Of a stretch of 7,615 bases of DNA, positions 1 through 5,504 are shown in pieces. The notes under the pieces were generated by a model that worked only from the letters and a program-made list of their open reading frames with translations, had not been told where the DNA came from and did no database searches. Positions within the stretch are counted from its first letter, which is position 1, and every line of letters begins with the position of its first letter. This DNA comes from Alphaproteobacteria bacterium (lineage in GTDB: Bacteria; Pseudomonadota; Alphaproteobacteria; UBA2136; JALTLI01): NCBI GenBank assembly GCA_027005635.1, contig JALTLI010000029.1, positions 1 through 7,615 of the forward strand, read 5' to 3'. Both the position numbers and the translations under genes were made by a program.

Positions 1-227
1 CCGCAATTTAACATTTGAGCATGCATTTGTTCCATCAACCATGGTCCTTGGATTGTTTCTGCAAAACCTGGGTAGTTATCAACCTCTGTAGTAATAGTAA
101 GCTGACCACCTGGTTGCATACCATGTAATACTAATGGCTCTAGCCCTGCTCTAGATGCATAAATTGCTGCTGTACATCCTGCTGCACCAGATCCAAGAAT
201 TAATACTTTACTATGTTTAGTTGTCAT
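1..227 (-). CDS. trxB: Thioredoxin reductase, N-terminal part (cut by window edge)
   Basis: Seventy-five codons are visible, starting with ATG at 227 and running off the window at position 1. The product is the NADPH-dependent flavoenzyme that reduces thioredoxin in the cytoplasm. The visible part is the N-terminal FAD-binding Rossmann segment: V-L-I-L followed by GSGAAG (residues 12-17), a dinucleotide-binding glycine motif, then PGGQL (39-43) and EVDNYPGF (48-55), both characteristic of TrxB. The redox-active CxxC pair and the NADPH domain lie outside the window, so activity cannot be judged. An AAAGG (242-238) precedes the start with about 10 nt spacing. The gene is divergent from a peroxiredoxin gene, which fits a shared role in peroxide reduction. 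Related two-domain reductases (ferredoxin/flavodoxin-type) are less likely given the TrxB-like PGGQL and NYPGF segments. Confidence 0.93.
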   Translation of the reverse strand, partial: MTTKHSKVLILGSGAAGCTAAIYASRAGLEPLVLHGMQPGGQLTITTEVDNYPGFAETIQGPWLMEQMHAQMLNC

Positions 228-447
228 TATAAAATTACCTTTACATTAATATATTTAATTAAATCACCATAAAACTAACAAATAAATACGAAAATAAAAA
301 CATAATTATTGTATTAGTTATATCTAATATGTTACATTGGATTTCTATCTTAGTAAAAGAAAAATAAAAATTGTTTTAGATTAATTTTACTATTAACATA
401 AAATGATATATACATAATACCCAAGTAAATTAATAAGGAATATAAAA
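228..447. promoter_or_regulatory. Divergent trxB / peroxiredoxin intergenic region
   Basis: This 220-bp, very AT-rich spacer must carry the promoters of both divergent redox genes. On the minus strand I see only weak boxes for trxB. Near its middle is a dyad, TATTAG (312-317) and CTAATA (324-329), separated by 6 bp, which could be an operator but could also arise by chance in such AT-rich DNA. No open reading frame or RNA gene is apparent. Confidence 0.5.
386..414 (+). promoter_or_regulatory. Possible sigma-70 type promoter of the peroxiredoxin gene
   Basis: TTTACT (386-391) and TATACA (409-414) lie 17 bp apart and each match the -35 and -10 consensus at four of six positions. Transcription would start near 421, giving a leader of about 27 nt that contains the ribosome site AAGGA (434-438). 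The surrounding DNA is AT-rich, so the match is only suggestive. Confidence 0.35.
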
Positions 448-1041
448 ATGACATTCATGATAGGACAAAAATTCCCAGATGTTACTACACAAGCAGTAAT
501 GGAAGATGGAACAATTAACGAAAACTTTTCTGTAACAGATTTTGGTAAAGATAGCTACACAGTAGTATTTTTCTACCCACTAGATTTCACATTTGTATGT
601 CCAACTGAAATAATTGCATTTCATAAAGCCATGGATGAATTCAAGGCTCGTGGTTGTAAAGTGGTTGCCGCATCTGTTGATTCACAATTTTCTCATGCAG
701 CATGGAGACGTACAGCATTAAATGATGGTGGTATTGGTGAAGTTAACTTTCCAATGCTTTCAGATTTAGAGCGTAAAATTTCAAATGAATTAGGAATTTT
801 AGCAGATGGCGGAGTTACTTACCGTGCATCGTACCTAATGGATAAAACAGGCACAGTACGCCATATGGTAATTAATGATTTGCCATTAGGACGTAGTGTT
901 TCTGAAATGTTGCGCATGGTAGATGCTCTTGCATTCCATGAAGAACATGGCGAAGTTTGCCCAGCAAACTGGAAAAAGGGTGAAGAAGCAATAGATGCCA
1001 CCCGTGAAAGTACTGGTGCATACTTAGCTAAAAATGCTTAA
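448..1041 (+). CDS. Typical 2-Cys peroxiredoxin (AhpC/Prx1 class)
   Basis: The 197-residue product is a thiol peroxidase that reduces hydrogen peroxide and organic hydroperoxides in the cytoplasm. The active-site motif PxxxTxxC is intact (P44, T48, peroxidatic C51 in FTFVCPTE), the active-site arginine is probably R126, and the resolving cysteine is C171 in the conserved VCPANW segment, which marks the dimeric typical 2-Cys class. The length matches the family. The ATG at 448 follows AAGGA (434-438) with 9 nt spacing. Divergent trxB and the absence of ahpF next to it suggest recycling by thioredoxin/TrxB rather than AhpF, but that is inference. A GGIG segment (94-97) resembles the GGLG of oxidation-sensitive peroxiredoxins, but the C-terminal YF motif is absent. 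It has often been annotated ahpC in related genomes; the Prx1-like ending makes the symbol uncertain. Confidence 0.96.
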   Translation: MTFMIGQKFPDVTTQAVMEDGTINENFSVTDFGKDSYTVVFFYPLDFTFVCPTEIIAFHKAMDEFKARGCKVVAASVDSQFSHAAWRRTALNDGGIGEVNFPMLSDLERKISNELGILADGGVTYRASYLMDKTGTVRHMVINDLPLGRSVSEMLRMVDALAFHEEHGEVCPANWKKGEEAIDATRESTGAYLAKNA

Positions 1042-1042
1042 G

Positions 1043-1168
1043 TTATAGAAGTGTCATCTCGGAAGCTAAGCTATCCTGCGATTTTAATTGCTTAGGATTG
1101 CTTGCTATCCGTGATCTCACAAGATTTAATTCGGTATTTTTTTAGTTGGAGATCACGGGTGTTATAGT
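1043..1168. repeat. Intergenic palindromic element between convergent genes
   Basis: The gap between the two convergent stops is visibly GC-richer than other spacers and full of inverted repeats. The clearest is CCGTGATCTC (1109-1118) with GAGATCACGG (1149-1158), a perfect 10-bp stem around a 30-nt loop. Smaller stems are CTAAGC (1066-1071) with GCTTAG (1090-1095), and ATCCT (1073-1077) with AGGAT (1094-1098), which compete. GCTATCC occurs twice (1070-1076, 1104-1110). The outer ends (1043-1064 and 1147-1168) form an imperfect inverted repeat. This looks like a degenerate copy of a dispersed palindromic repeat of the GTCATC-type seen in many alphaproteobacteria. It may also end transcription from both sides, although no stem is followed directly by a clean T-run. 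Only one copy is in the window, so repetition is unproven. Confidence 0.5.
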
Positions 1169-1176
1169 AAATTAAA

Positions 1177-2196
1177 TTATTTTATACGCTTAATACTAAT
1201 TTCTTCTGCACCATGAGTATTACCACAACCAAGTATTTCTGCAGCGCTTGCCATATTAACAGCTAGTTCAACAAATCTTTCATCCCAAATTGGTGAAAAA
1301 GTACTACCTAAATATAATAAAGGTTCACCAGCCTGCACATCAGCAAAAACATGCCCAGCTTGGAATTTGACTTTTTTATGTCTACCTTTAGCAGATAATT
1401 TAAATTCAAAAACAGCTCCTTCATCTACTAATGTAGCAAAAGATAGCGGATCTGTAGAAATATTGCTTTTTAAATTACCAAATGTATTATCTTTGAACAC
1501 ATAACATGATTTTTCTTCACCAATTTTAACAGGTAACCTAGAAATATGCTCAGCAAACGAATTAACAACAGAAATAAATGGATTTTCTGTTTTAAGTTCT
1601 ACTTCTCTAGGATCCATTCCACCAGCTACTAAACCTGCAACAACTGCCATAAAATCTCGTCCATGAAAGGTTAATGGCATTATATATGAAGGGCTACCAG
1701 TTCTAACTCTTTCCATCTTTTCAACAGTTTGTTGGTTTAGTGGGAATAGAGAGTACGGCACTTTGCGTTCTCTAAAGTACTGTATCATTAAACCAAGTGA
1801 ACCATTATTAGGGCCAATAAAAATATTATCTTCATCTGTAATAAGTAAAGATCTATCATTACCAGAACCAACCCCAGGATCAGTTACATGAATAAATATA
1901 TTTGGCCACATACCTTTACCTAATGAGCGATAGCAAGTATATAAGGCATAAGCGGCATAATCCACATTACCAAATGGGATATTATGAATACTTACAACGT
2001 ATGGTGGTTCTTCAGGACGATCTTTTTTTGCCCAATCAGACCACTTAATATTTTTTGGTAAACGTTTACTTTCTTCAAGCTGACCAGTAACATAACGAAA
2101 AATATTCTTGAATTTAAGTTCAACTTGGGCATTAGCAATACCACAATCAAAATCAGTTAAAAGTATGATATTTTTATAATAACGATGTAGGCTCAA
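1177..2196 (-). CDS. S-adenosyl-L-methionine hydrolase (DUF62 / SAM hydroxide adenosyltransferase family), divergent
   Basis: This 339-residue protein belongs to the family that uses water to split S-adenosylmethionine into adenosine and methionine, relatives of the chlorinase and fluorinase enzymes. Family landmarks in order are LLTDFD (12-17, usually TDFG), HVTDPGVGS (103-111), FIGPNNGSL (126-134), TFHGRDF (176-182), GNLKSNI (240-246) and AVNMASAAEILG (312-323). The Asp-Arg-His set described for archaeal DUF62 enzymes appears present as D106, R115 and H178. It is longer than the usual 260-300 residues, with extra sequence around residues 35-65, and the region after TDFD lacks the usual D-x-YV. 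Translation starts at TTG (2196-2194): GGAG (2207-2204) lies 7 nt upstream, and no in-frame ATG exists before the stop at 2232-2230. There is no signal peptide. The physiological role of these enzymes is unclear. Confidence 0.85.
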   Translation of the reverse strand: MSLHRYYKNIILLTDFDCGIANAQVELKFKNIFRYVTGQLEESKRLPKNIKWSDWAKKDRPEEPPYVVSIHNIPFGNVDYAAYALYTCYRSLGKGMWPNIFIHVTDPGVGSGNDRSLLITDEDNIFIGPNNGSLGLMIQYFRERKVPYSLFPLNQQTVEKMERVRTGSPSYIMPLTFHGRDFMAVVAGLVAGGMDPREVELKTENPFISVVNSFAEHISRLPVKIGEEKSCYVFKDNTFGNLKSNISTDPLSFATLVDEGAVFEFKLSAKGRHKKVKFQAGHVFADVQAGEPLLYLGSTFSPIWDERFVELAVNMASAAEILGCGNTHGAEEISIKRIK

Positions 2197-2223
2197 ATTT
2201 TTTCTCCATTTTCTAAAAAGAAT

Positions 2224-2251
2224 ATTATATTATGTTGTAGTAATTAAACAA
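2224..2251 (-). promoter_or_regulatory. Promoter of the SAM hydrolase gene
   Basis: On the minus strand, TTGTTT (2251-2246) and a perfect TATAAT (2229-2224) are separated by 16 bp. Transcription would start near 2217, giving a roughly 20-nt leader that contains the GGAG ribosome site and leads to the TTG start. The arrangement is coherent, but the spacer is AT-rich. Confidence 0.5.
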
Positions 2252-2274
2252 TATAAATATATAAATAAATTAAT

Positions 2275-2619
2275 ATGAACACACAAAAAGTAAAAATTTA
2301 TAAAGATATAATTTGTCTAGAAATGCAATCTCCAGAAAGTGTTGGTTGGTGGTATACTGGGACAAATCTAGCATATACTCCAATTCATGTATCTGAAATA
2401 CGCAGAATTAAACGAGTAATTCTGGAAGGAAATAGAAAAAGAGTAATAGTAGCCATTATAAAAGTAAAAGGCGAAGAACGTATGGCCGCCATAAACTTAG
2501 TTAGAAGTGATACTAACGCTTTAAAATTACGCAAACTATGGTTTGAAGATATACAGCAACCATATCAAAATATAATTTATTCGCCATTACCTAATAAAAA
2601 AACCTACCAACCACGTTAA
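2275..2619 (+). CDS. Unrecognised 114-residue basic protein
   Basis: I do not recognise a family. The product is soluble-looking: there is no signal peptide or membrane segment. It is rich in lysine and arginine, with a basic stretch around residues 43-56 (I-R-R-I-K-R ... N-R-K-R), alternating hydrophobic stretches that suggest beta strands (around 47-64 and 70-76), a WWY at 25-27 and a proline-rich basic tail (104-114). An uninterrupted frame of this length is meaningful in such AT-rich DNA. The ATG at 2275 has no Shine-Dalgarno sequence. A possible -10 at 2258-2263 (TATATA, with TTGTAG at 2235-2240 as -35) would put the transcript start at about 2270, so the mRNA may be nearly leaderless. 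It is divergent from the SAM hydrolase gene and ends 21 nt before the SRP RNA. No function can be inferred. Confidence 0.65.
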   Translation: MNTQKVKIYKDIICLEMQSPESVGWWYTGTNLAYTPIHVSEIRRIKRVILEGNRKRVIVAIIKVKGEERMAAINLVRSDTNALKLRKLWFEDIQQPYQNIIYSPLPNKKTYQPR

Positions 2620-2627
2620 AAATATTC

Positions 2628-2633
2628 TATACT
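2628..2633 (+). promoter_or_regulatory. -10 box of the SRP RNA promoter
   Basis: TATACT (2628-2633) differs from TATAAT at one position and lies 7 nt before the first paired base of the SRP RNA (2641), the correct distance for a transcription start there. The -35 region (about 2604-2610) would fall inside the end of the preceding coding region and is poor. Confidence 0.55.
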
Positions 2634-2640
2634 CAAAAAT

Positions 2641-2719
2641 TGAGAGCGGACGATAGACCTCGCTAACTCCGCCAGGTCAGGAATGAAGCAACGGTAACGA
2701 GGAAAACGGGTCGCTCTCA
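2641..2719 (+). ncRNA. ffs: Small bacterial signal recognition particle RNA (4.5S RNA)
   Basis: This RNA pairs with Ffh to form the particle that targets nascent membrane proteins to FtsY and the translocon. The hallmark apical domain is present: CCAGGTC then a GGAA tetraloop (2680-2683), then GAAGCA, the asymmetric and symmetric internal-loop sequences bound by the Ffh M domain. The rod folds as TGAGAGCG (2641-2648) with CGCTCTCA (2712-2719), CCTCG (2658-2662) with CGAGG (2698-2702), and CCG (2669-2671) with CGG (2692-2694). The tetraloop is closed by A2679-U2684, C2678-G2685 and U2677-A2686. The usual C-G closing pair is replaced by A-U, which keeps the pairing. At about 79 nt it is shorter than the 114-nt E. 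coli RNA and has no Alu domain. It has its own -10 box and terminator. Confidence 0.93.
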
Positions 2720-2724
2720 TTTTT
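2712..2724 (+). terminator. Intrinsic terminator formed by the SRP RNA closing stem
   Basis: The 3' strand of the closing helix, CGCTCTCA (2712-2719), is followed directly by TTTTT (2720-2724). The RNA's own 8-bp outer stem therefore doubles as a Rho-independent terminator. Confidence 0.6.
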
Positions 2725-2755
2725 AAGCAAATCACCATAAATACAGTGTATTCAA

Positions 2756-2784
2756 TTGCCAAGGGTAATTATTTGTTATATAAA
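2756..2784 (+). promoter_or_regulatory. Promoter of the rnd-kdsD-lptCAB operon
   Basis: TTGCCA (2756-2761) and TATAAA (2779-2784) are separated by 17 bp, a good sigma-70-type pair. The predicted start of transcription, about 2790-2792, falls at or immediately before the rnd ATG (2792). It lies just downstream of the SRP RNA terminator, so the operon would be transcribed separately from that RNA. Confidence 0.55.
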
Positions 2785-2791
2785 AGTATCT

Positions 2792-3424
2792 ATGAAAAAT
2801 AGAATTAAAAACTTAGTAGTATGTGAAGGTGATTTACCTGAGGGCATCACTTTTGAAAATGGTATGGCAGCAATTGATTGTGAAATGATGGGCTTAAACC
2901 CTCACAGAGACAGGCTTTGCCTAGTTCAAGTGGGTGATGGTAACGGTAATGTATGGCTAGTTAAATTTTCTAGCAATAATTACGACGCGCCTAATCTTAA
3001 AAAACTTTTTGCAGATAGTCGCGTAGTGAAAATATTCCATTTTGCAAGAACAGACATGGTTTTTTGCCAAAAATACTTAGGTGTAATGCCTAGCCCTGTT
3101 TATTGTACAAAAATTGCATCTAAACTTTGCCGAACATACACCGAACGCCATGGTTTAAAAAACGTATGTGAAGAGCTACTTGGTGTTAAAATGGATAAAG
3201 AACAACAATGTTCCAACTGGGGAGCTCCAGTTTTAACCGAAGCCCAAAAACATTATGCTGCTAGTGATGTTATTTATTTACATGATATGAAAAATGCCCT
3301 TGATGAACGTTTAAAAAGTTTAGATAGATTACATATTGCCAGCCAATGTTTTGATTTTCTACCAGTTAGAGCAAACCTAGATTATATCGGCTGGGAAAAT
3401 TCAGATATCTTTGCTCATCATTAA
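2792..3424 (+). CDS. rnd: Ribonuclease D, short single-domain form
   Basis: This is a 3'-5' exoribonuclease of the DEDDy superfamily, acting in trimming of tRNA and other stable RNA 3' ends. From the ATG at 2792 it is 210 residues. The catalytic set is complete: D29 and E31 in AIDCEMMGL (Exo I), D88 in IFHFARTD (Exo II), Y155 and D159 in HYAASD (Exo III). GLNPHRDRLCLVQ, VYCTKIASKLCRTYT and ERHGLK match alphaproteobacterial homologues closely. The two C-terminal HRDC domains of the 375-residue E. coli enzyme are absent, as is normal for this short form. The frame is open up to a TTG at 2756, but that triplet coincides with the likely -35 box and has no ribosome site, and homologues begin near ATG 2792. 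That ATG also lacks a Shine-Dalgarno sequence, which fits a leaderless mRNA. kdsD follows after 14 nt. Confidence 0.93.
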   Translation: MKNRIKNLVVCEGDLPEGITFENGMAAIDCEMMGLNPHRDRLCLVQVGDGNGNVWLVKFSSNNYDAPNLKKLFADSRVVKIFHFARTDMVFCQKYLGVMPSPVYCTKIASKLCRTYTERHGLKNVCEELLGVKMDKEQQCSNWGAPVLTEAQKHYAASDVIYLHDMKNALDERLKSLDRLHIASQCFDFLPVRANLDYIGWENSDIFAHH

Positions 3425-3438
3425 AAAGGCAAAACTAA

Positions 3439-4419
3439 ATGAACCTAACAACATTACCGCAAACAAACCAAGATGATTTAAAAATTGCTATAGAATTACT
3501 TCAAAAAGAAGCCTCAGCAATATTATTCATGGCAGAAAACCTTGGTGATAATTTAACCAACACAATCCAAACTTTATGTAATATTAAAGGCAGAATTATT
3601 GTTACTGGTATGGGTAAAAGTGGTCATATTGGGGCAAAAATAGCAGCAACTCTTGCAAGTACAGGTACTCCTGCATTTTTTGTTCACCCAAGTGAAGCTA
3701 GCCACGGTGATTTAGGCATGATAACTAAAGATGATGCCGTTATTGCTATTGGTCATGGTGGTGAATCTAGGGAACTTGGTGATATTTTAAATTACTGTAC
3801 TCGTTTTAATGTTCCTTTAATTGCCATTACAGGAAAATTAGAATCAACCCTAGCCAAAGCTGCAACATTTACTTTGTGGGACGGCGTAACAGATGAAGCT
3901 TGCCCATTAAATATGGCACCAACTTCATCTTCCACCTGTGCCCTTGCAATTGGTGATGCTATTGCTGTTACCATGATGTTACGCAAAGGTTTTACTAAGG
4001 AAGATTTTTCAAAGTATCACCCTGGTGGAAAACTTGGTTCTCAACTGCTAAAAGTAGCTGATATTATGGTAAAAGGTAATGATATTCCCTTAATACAAAG
4101 TACTGCAACTGTAGCAGATGCAATTATTGAAATGACATCTAAAAACCTTGGTGGCGTAGGCATATTAAATACTAATAATGAATTAATTGGCATTATTAGT
4201 GATGGTGATTTAAAACGTCATATGTCAGAAACCTTACTAACTACAAAAGTTACAGATATCATGACAACCAACCCGCAAACAATTCAACAAAATCTATTTG
4301 CTGCAAGCGCTGTAAGCTTAATGCAAGAAAAGAAAATAACTACACTATTTGTAATGGAAAATAAAAAACCCGTTGGTGTTCTGCGTATTCTTGATTGCTT
4401 ACAAGCGGGTGTAATATAA
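3439..4419 (+). CDS. kdsD: Arabinose-5-phosphate isomerase (SIS + two CBS domains)
   Basis: The enzyme interconverts ribulose 5-phosphate and arabinose 5-phosphate, the first committed step towards Kdo, the inner sugar of LPS. The 326-residue product has an N-terminal SIS domain (about 40-180) with GMGKSGHIG (57-65), FFVHPSEASHGDLG (80-93) and ACPLNMAPTSSST (154-166), then two CBS domains (about 206-262 and 271-326). Residues matching the E. coli catalytic set K59, E111, E152 and H193 are present as K60, E112, E153 and H194. Unusually, the sugar-phosphate segment that normally reads SxSGE is GHGGE (105-109), with both serines replaced by glycine. AAGG (3426-3429) gives a good ribosome site 9 nt before the ATG. 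Context with lptCAB supports KdsD over other KpsF/GutQ-type isomerases. No kdsC phosphatase gene lies between it and lptC, unlike in E. coli. Confidence 0.95.
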   Translation: MNLTTLPQTNQDDLKIAIELLQKEASAILFMAENLGDNLTNTIQTLCNIKGRIIVTGMGKSGHIGAKIAATLASTGTPAFFVHPSEASHGDLGMITKDDAVIAIGHGGESRELGDILNYCTRFNVPLIAITGKLESTLAKAATFTLWDGVTDEACPLNMAPTSSSTCALAIGDAIAVTMMLRKGFTKEDFSKYHPGGKLGSQLLKVADIMVKGNDIPLIQSTATVADAIIEMTSKNLGGVGILNTNNELIGIISDGDLKRHMSETLLTTKVTDIMTTNPQTIQQNLFAASAVSLMQEKKITTLFVMENKKPVGVLRILDCLQAGVI

Positions 4420-4422
4420 AAA

Positions 4423-5016
4423 ATGCATCTTGCTCGTATTGTTAAATTTGCTTTTATTTTTATTGCTATAGCCTTAACATACTTTCTGCTCAGCCAAAAT
4501 AATGAACAGCTTGAAAGGGTAGATATACCAACATCTAAAGATAGTACCAACTTAAAAAAAGCAGATGTAAAAGATATAGCTTCTACAATTATGAAAAACC
4601 CACGTTTTAGTGGAGAAGATAATAAAAACCGTAAATGGTTAATAACGGCAAAAAATGCTATTCAATCTGGTATATTGGGCAATGAAAATGTAGAACTCAA
4701 TACAGTTAAAGCCACAATAACTACTGCAAAAAATGAAGATTTATCATTCACCGCAACTCAAGGTTTTTTTAGCCATGAAAAGGAACAACTAACTCTGCAA
4801 GATGGTATTAATATTCAAGGATTAGGGCTTATAATTGATACAAATGAAATAATAGCTCATTTAAAAAGCGGTTTAGTTGAAGGTAAAAAGTCTGTAACTG
4901 TAAAAACCAAACAGGGTAATTTAAATGCTGGTAATTTTGCTATTCAAGGAAATGGTGAAAAAGTAGTTTTTTCTGATGGCGTTAAAGGAACATTCAAGTT
5001 AAGAGGTACAAAATAA
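4423..5016 (+). CDS. lptC: LPS export protein LptC
   Basis: LptC is a bitopic inner-membrane protein whose periplasmic beta-jellyroll takes LPS from LptB2FG and passes it to LptA. The 197-residue product has a single uncleaved N-terminal membrane segment (about residues 6-24: V-K-F-A-F-I-F-I-A-I-A-L-T-Y-F-L-L) and then a beta-rich domain. The conserved NPRFSGEDNKNRKWLITAK region (59-77) and VVFSDGVKG (181-189) are recognisable. Length is typical. The start lies 3 nt after the kdsD stop with no clear Shine-Dalgarno of its own, so translation is probably coupled to kdsD. Its stop overlaps the lptA start (TAATG). Sequence conservation in this family is low, so the call rests on topology, these motifs and the lptA/lptB neighbours together. 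Confidence 0.92.
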   Translation: MHLARIVKFAFIFIAIALTYFLLSQNNEQLERVDIPTSKDSTNLKKADVKDIASTIMKNPRFSGEDNKNRKWLITAKNAIQSGILGNENVELNTVKATITTAKNEDLSFTATQGFFSHEKEQLTLQDGINIQGLGLIIDTNEIIAHLKSGLVEGKKSVTVKTKQGNLNAGNFAIQGNGEKVVFSDGVKGTFKLRGTK

Positions 5017-5501
5017 TGAAAATATTATTACTACTAATTACAATTTTACTTCCATTTAGTGCTAGCAGTAAAAACATACCTACAGTCAATCAAATAGATA
5101 TCCAATCTAAAACATTAGAATATTATCAACAAGATGGCTATGCTATATTTTTAGATGATGTTGAAGCAAAAAAAGGTGAATTAACAATATTTTCTCAAAA
5201 ACTTGAGATATTTTTCAACCCTAAAAAAGGTAACAAAAACAACACATCAGATATAAATAAAGTAATTGCCGAAAATAAAGTAATGATAAAACATAAAAAA
5301 AATGTAGCAAAGGGTGATAAAGCTACCTATATACCTACTAGTAACGAAGTTATTTTAACAGGAAAAGTAGTGTTTATAAAAGATAAGAATGTATTAAAAG
5401 GTGATAAATTAGTTTATAATATAAAAACTGGTAAAGCGAAAGTTTCATCTAGTACAGGCAGAATAAAAGCCCAGCTAATTCCAAATAAAGGCAGTAAGTA
5501 A
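5016..5501 (+). CDS. lptA: Periplasmic LPS transport protein LptA (OstA-like)
   Basis: LptA is the periplasmic bridge that polymerises between LptC and LptD to carry LPS to the outer membrane. The 161-residue product begins with a signal peptide (M-K-I then a leucine/isoleucine-rich core, A-S-S near 16-18, likely cleaved close to K19). A beta-rich OstA domain follows: IDIQSKTLEYYQQDGYAIF (27-45), GDKATYIPTSNEVILTGKV (100-118) and GDKLVYNIKTGKAKVSS (129-145). A short internal repeat, NVxKGDKxxY, occurs at 96-105 and 125-134, as expected for stacked beta-strand repeats. The ATG overlaps the lptC stop by one base, and AGAGG (5002-5006) is the ribosome site at 9 nt. lptB follows after 3 nt. Confidence 0.94.
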   Translation: MKILLLLITILLPFSASSKNIPTVNQIDIQSKTLEYYQQDGYAIFLDDVEAKKGELTIFSQKLEIFFNPKKGNKNNTSDINKVIAENKVMIKHKKNVAKGDKATYIPTSNEVILTGKVVFIKDKNVLKGDKLVYNIKTGKAKVSSSTGRIKAQLIPNKGSK

Positions 5502-5504
5502 AAA

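Noticed and set aside
1109..1158. A standard Rho-independent terminator for the peroxiredoxin gene
   Set aside because: The 10-bp stem has a 30-nt loop and the run of seven or more T residues lies inside the loop, not after the stem, so it is better described as a palindromic element.
2756..2791. A 12-residue N-terminal extension of RNase D from TTG 2756
   Set aside because: The TTG has no ribosome site and overlaps a likely -35 box, and homologues as I recall them begin near the ATG at 2792.
4284..4550. An 88-codon minus-strand frame across the kdsD-lptC junction
   Set aside because: It is antisense to two well-supported genes and shows no recognisable protein features or ribosome site.
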